A DNA stretch of 64,000 bases, from assembly GCF_001017575.1 (NCBI RefSeq), contig NZ_CP011372.1, positions 744,001-808,000 on the forward strand, read 5' to 3'. This DNA comes from Campylobacter lari (lineage in GTDB: Bacteria > Campylobacterota > Campylobacteria > Campylobacterales > Campylobacteraceae). The notes under the pieces were generated by a model. That model was not told where the DNA came from and searched no databases. It saw only the letters and a program-made list of their open reading frames with translations. Position 1 is the first letter of the stretch, and every line of letters starts with the position of its first letter. Position numbers and translations under genes: made by a program. This document shows, in pieces, positions 61,829-64,000 of the stretch.

Positions 61829-63856
61829 ATGCCCTTATCGCGTTTAAATGAAGAACAATACAAAGCTGCTAGTGCTCCTTTTGGACACAATCTAATCATA
61901 GCAAGTGCAGGCACGGGTAAAACTTCAACCATAGTTGCAAGAATAGCCTTTTTACTTCAAAATGGTATAAAGCCTGAAAAAATTATGCTTTTAACCTTTA
62001 CAAACAAAGCTAGTAAGGAAATGATAGAAAGACTTGGTAAATATTTTGATAAAAGCATTACTTCAAAAATCACAGCAGGAACCTTTCATAGCACTGCTTA
62101 TTCCCTACTTAAAGAGTTAAATCATGATATTATTTTAAAACCTGCAAGTGAGCTTAAAATTCTTTTACGTTCCATTTTTGAAAAACGTACTTTTCATCAT
62201 CTAAGTGATACTAAACCTTATATGCCAAGTTATTTGTATGATGTGTATTCTTTATTTCAAAATACTAATGCAAATTTAGATGAATTTTATAATTGGTTTT
62301 GTCAAAATTATGATGAACAAGCTGTTTATGCTGAAATTTATGAGGATATTTTAAAAGAATACGAAGAAGAAAAAGCACGTTTTAATTATGTGGATTTTAA
62401 TGATTTATTGATCAAATTAAAACATGTTTTAGCTTCACATCATTTTGAATTTGATGAGATTTTAGTAGATGAGTACCAAGATACTAATACTTTACAAGGT
62501 TCATTAATTGATGCTTTTAAAAGTAAAAGTTTATTTTGTGTGGGTGATTATGATCAAAGTATCTATGCTTTTAATGGGGCTGATATTTCTATTATAGGAA
62601 GTTTTAAAGATAGATTTGTCGATGCAAATATTTTTACTTTAAATAAAAACTATCGTTCTAGTAAAAATATACTTGCACTAGCTAATAAAGTGATTTTAAA
62701 CAATGAAAGATTATATCCTAAAGAATTAATTGTAACTAGGGAAGGAGATTTTAAAGCACCAAGTTTACTAACTTTCAATGAATTATTTGATCAATACTCT
62801 ACCATAGCAAAAATAATCTTACAAAGCGGGGTTAATCTTGATGAAATTGCTGTTATTTTTAGAAACAATTCTAGTGCAGATGGAGTAGAAGTTGCCTTAA
62901 GAGAACTTGGTATAGCAAGCAAAAGAAAAGGTGGGGGAAGCTTTTTTGAAAGCTTGGAAGTTAAAAACTTTTGCTCTATGCTTGCAATCGTGCTTAATCC
63001 AAAAGATATCATGGCTTTTATACACTTGCTTGAATACACCAAAGGAGTTGGTGGGGTTTTAGCAAAAGATATTTTTGATGCTTTATTAAAACTGGGGCAT
63101 TCTAGTTTGATTAAAGGCTTTTTAAATCCTGATAGTAGTGTGAGTTTAAAAAAATACAAAAAGCAAAGTTACCAACTAGGACTTTTTGATGATATTGAGG
63201 AGCTAGCCTTGCCTTCAAGGTTTAACTTAGAAAGTGAATTTAACACCCACCCTATTTTAAGCCTTCCTAAAATTAACGAGTTTTGTGCGAAAAATCTTGA
63301 AAAAATTTATCTTTTTATTAAAAAAGCAAGTGAGTGTAAAGTTTCAACTCAACTTGTAAATTTGATCTTAGAAAATGATTACTTTAAAGAAATTTGTGAT
63401 ATTTTAGCAACCAAAAGAGCGACTAATAAAAACTCCAATGTTGACTTAAATAAAAAAAGTGAAATTTTAGAAAAAATCAATGCAAAAATGTTTGTATTAA
63501 AAGAACTTGCTAAAAATTACAGTGATAATTATAAATATTATAATTTTCTTACTCTTGGCGCTAGTGAAATGAGTAGTGGTAGTGGGGTCAATCTTTTAAG
63601 CATACATGCTAGTAAGGGACTTGAGTTTGAGCTTGTATTTGTAATTGATCTTGCACAAGGAAGATTTCCTAATCAAAAACTCATGAGCATGGGTGGAAGT
63701 TTAGAAGAAGAAAGAAGACTTTTTTATGTAGCTGTAACTAGAGCTAAGGATACTTTATACTTAAGCTATGCAAAATATGACAAGATTAAAAAAAGCAATT
63801 ATCAACCTTCATGTTTTCTAATCGAAGCAGGTATGTGCAAAGAAGAACAAAAATAA
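61829..63856 (+). CDS. UvrD/PcrA-type DNA helicase
   Basis: Superfamily 1A 3'-5' helicase. Motifs: Q motif LNEEQYKAASAP, Walker A ASAGTGKTS, motif Ia LLTFTNKASKEM, motif II ILVDEYQDTN, motif III VGDYDQSIYAFNGA, motif IV/V SIHASKGLEFE, motif VI VAVTRAKDTLYLS. At 675 residues it is shorter than E. coli UvrD (720) but near PcrA size. Role in repair and replication restart. Starts 7 bases after cprS, so it may be co-transcribed. Confidence 0.92.
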   Translation: MPLSRLNEEQYKAASAPFGHNLIIASAGTGKTSTIVARIAFLLQNGIKPEKIMLLTFTNKASKEMIERLGKYFDKSITSKITAGTFHSTAYSLLKELNHDIILKPASELKILLRSIFEKRTFHHLSDTKPYMPSYLYDVYSLFQNTNANLDEFYNWFCQNYDEQAVYAEIYEDILKEYEEEKARFNYVDFNDLLIKLKHVLASHHFEFDEILVDEYQDTNTLQGSLIDAFKSKSLFCVGDYDQSIYAFNGADISIIGSFKDRFVDANIFTLNKNYRSSKNILALANKVILNNERLYPKELIVTREGDFKAPSLLTFNELFDQYSTIAKIILQSGVNLDEIAVIFRNNSSADGVEVALRELGIASKRKGGGSFFESLEVKNFCSMLAIVLNPKDIMAFIHLLEYTKGVGGVLAKDIFDALLKLGHSSLIKGFLNPDSSVSLKKYKKQSYQLGLFDDIEELALPSRFNLESEFNTHPILSLPKINEFCAKNLEKIYLFIKKASECKVSTQLVNLILENDYFKEICDILATKRATNKNSNVDLNKKSEILEKINAKMFVLKELAKNYSDNYKYYNFLTLGASEMSSGSGVNLLSIHASKGLEFELVFVIDLAQGRFPNQKLMSMGGSLEEERRLFYVAVTRAKDTLYLSYAKYDKIKKSNYQPSCFLIEAGMCKEEQK

Positions 63857-63859
63857 GAC

Positions 63860-63891
63860 TTTATTAATCTTTTTATATTATGATTAATAAA
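63860..63891 (+). terminator. Possible hairpin terminator before tpx
   Basis: 10-bp inverted repeat, arms 63860-63869 (TTTATTAATC) and 63882-63891, with a T-rich 12-base loop. It is AT-only apart from one pair, so a weak terminator or a regulatory hairpin is possible. Confidence 0.4.
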
Positions 63892-63910
63892 AATCATTCA
63901 AGGAGAAAAA

Positions 63911-64000
63911 ATGAATAGTGTATTATTCAAAGGAAATAAAGTAAATTTAAAAGGAAATAACATCCAAGTTGGCGATATGGCTCCAAATATCACCTTAAAA
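63911..64000 (+). CDS. tpx: Thiol peroxidase Tpx, 3' end missing
   Basis: The first 30 codons are in the window. The ATG follows AAGGAG. The N terminus MNSVLFKGNKVNLKGN followed by IQVGDMAPNITLK is that of Tpx, a periplasm-type or cytoplasmic peroxiredoxin that reduces hydroperoxides with thioredoxin. The catalytic cysteines are beyond the window end. Confidence 0.85.
   Translation, partial: MNSVLFKGNKVNLKGNNIQVGDMAPNITLK

Overview
The window is chromosomal DNA from an AT-rich epsilonproteobacterium, almost certainly a Campylobacter and most likely of the C. lari / C. jejuni branch. The evidence is the gene content and local gene order: the hydABCD uptake hydrogenase, gltX-yggT-slt, mobB-fbp-metG, xerH-murA-moeA, flgA-ubiX-coaD-tmk-hisS-speA-cysE, argG-rplI-hslVU-era, flaG-fliD-fliS, ubiD-hemC-proS-hemA-ispB and htrA-cprRS. 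Very low GC, tight ATGA/TAATG gene overlaps and T-rich promoters fit the same group. Nothing looks like a prophage, genomic island, CRISPR array or insertion sequence; this is core genome. Species assignment is inference from memory of these families, not from a database search.

Layout. 1-6.7 kb: 3' part of clpB, then the complete NiFe hydrogenase operon closed by a clear terminator. 6.7-16.2 kb: a PepSY-like periplasmic protein, then a mostly plus-strand run (glutamyl-tRNA synthetase, lytic transglycosylase, MobB, FBPase, MetRS, a Mur-ligase-like orphan, an AcfC-like binding protein). 16.2-20.5 kb: YceI, QueC, YbeY, a DUF3298-like protein, a second PepSY-like protein, a rhomboid protease and a SixA phosphatase. 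20.5-26.5 kb: probable replication-terminus neighbourhood, with a 420-base non-coding stretch that holds a strong candidate XerH/dif site, then racD, xerH, a small FliA-type gene, a decayed EamA transporter, murA, moeA and a small protein behind a sigma-54 promoter. 26.6-33.8 kb: tRNA-Gly(GCC) and a tightly overlapping run flgA to murG. 33.8-37.0 kb (minus): yggS, rpoN, lptB, tsaE, an S4 protein. 37.1-43.4 kb (plus): argG, rplI, hslVU, era, a pair of membrane proteins shaped like PilN/PilO (GspL/GspM), and RNase P RNA. 43.4-58.3 kb (minus): flagellar cap operon flaG-fliD-fliS plus a small partner, ubiD, hemC, proS, hemA, polyprenyl synthase, small unknown proteins, a Kef-type transporter and hspR-cbpA. 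58.5-64 kb (plus): htrA, the CprRS two-component system, a UvrD/PcrA helicase and the start of tpx.

Themes. Flagellar biology recurs: flgA, rpoN (the sigma factor for rod/hook genes), the cap operon behind a FliA-type promoter, and two small unknown proteins whose promoters (one FliA-like, one RpoN-like) suggest co-expression with the flagellum. Quinone and haem supply is represented by UbiX, UbiD, the prenyl synthase, HemA and HemC, which serve the respiratory chain fed by the hydrogenase. Envelope stress and proteostasis are covered by ClpB, HslVU, HspR/CbpA, HtrA and CprRS. I found no clearly novel multi-gene system. The most interesting items are the candidate dif site, a hairpin that overlaps a FliA promoter and the ribosome binding site of the following gene, the sigma-54-driven orphan, and the PilN/PilO-shaped pair.
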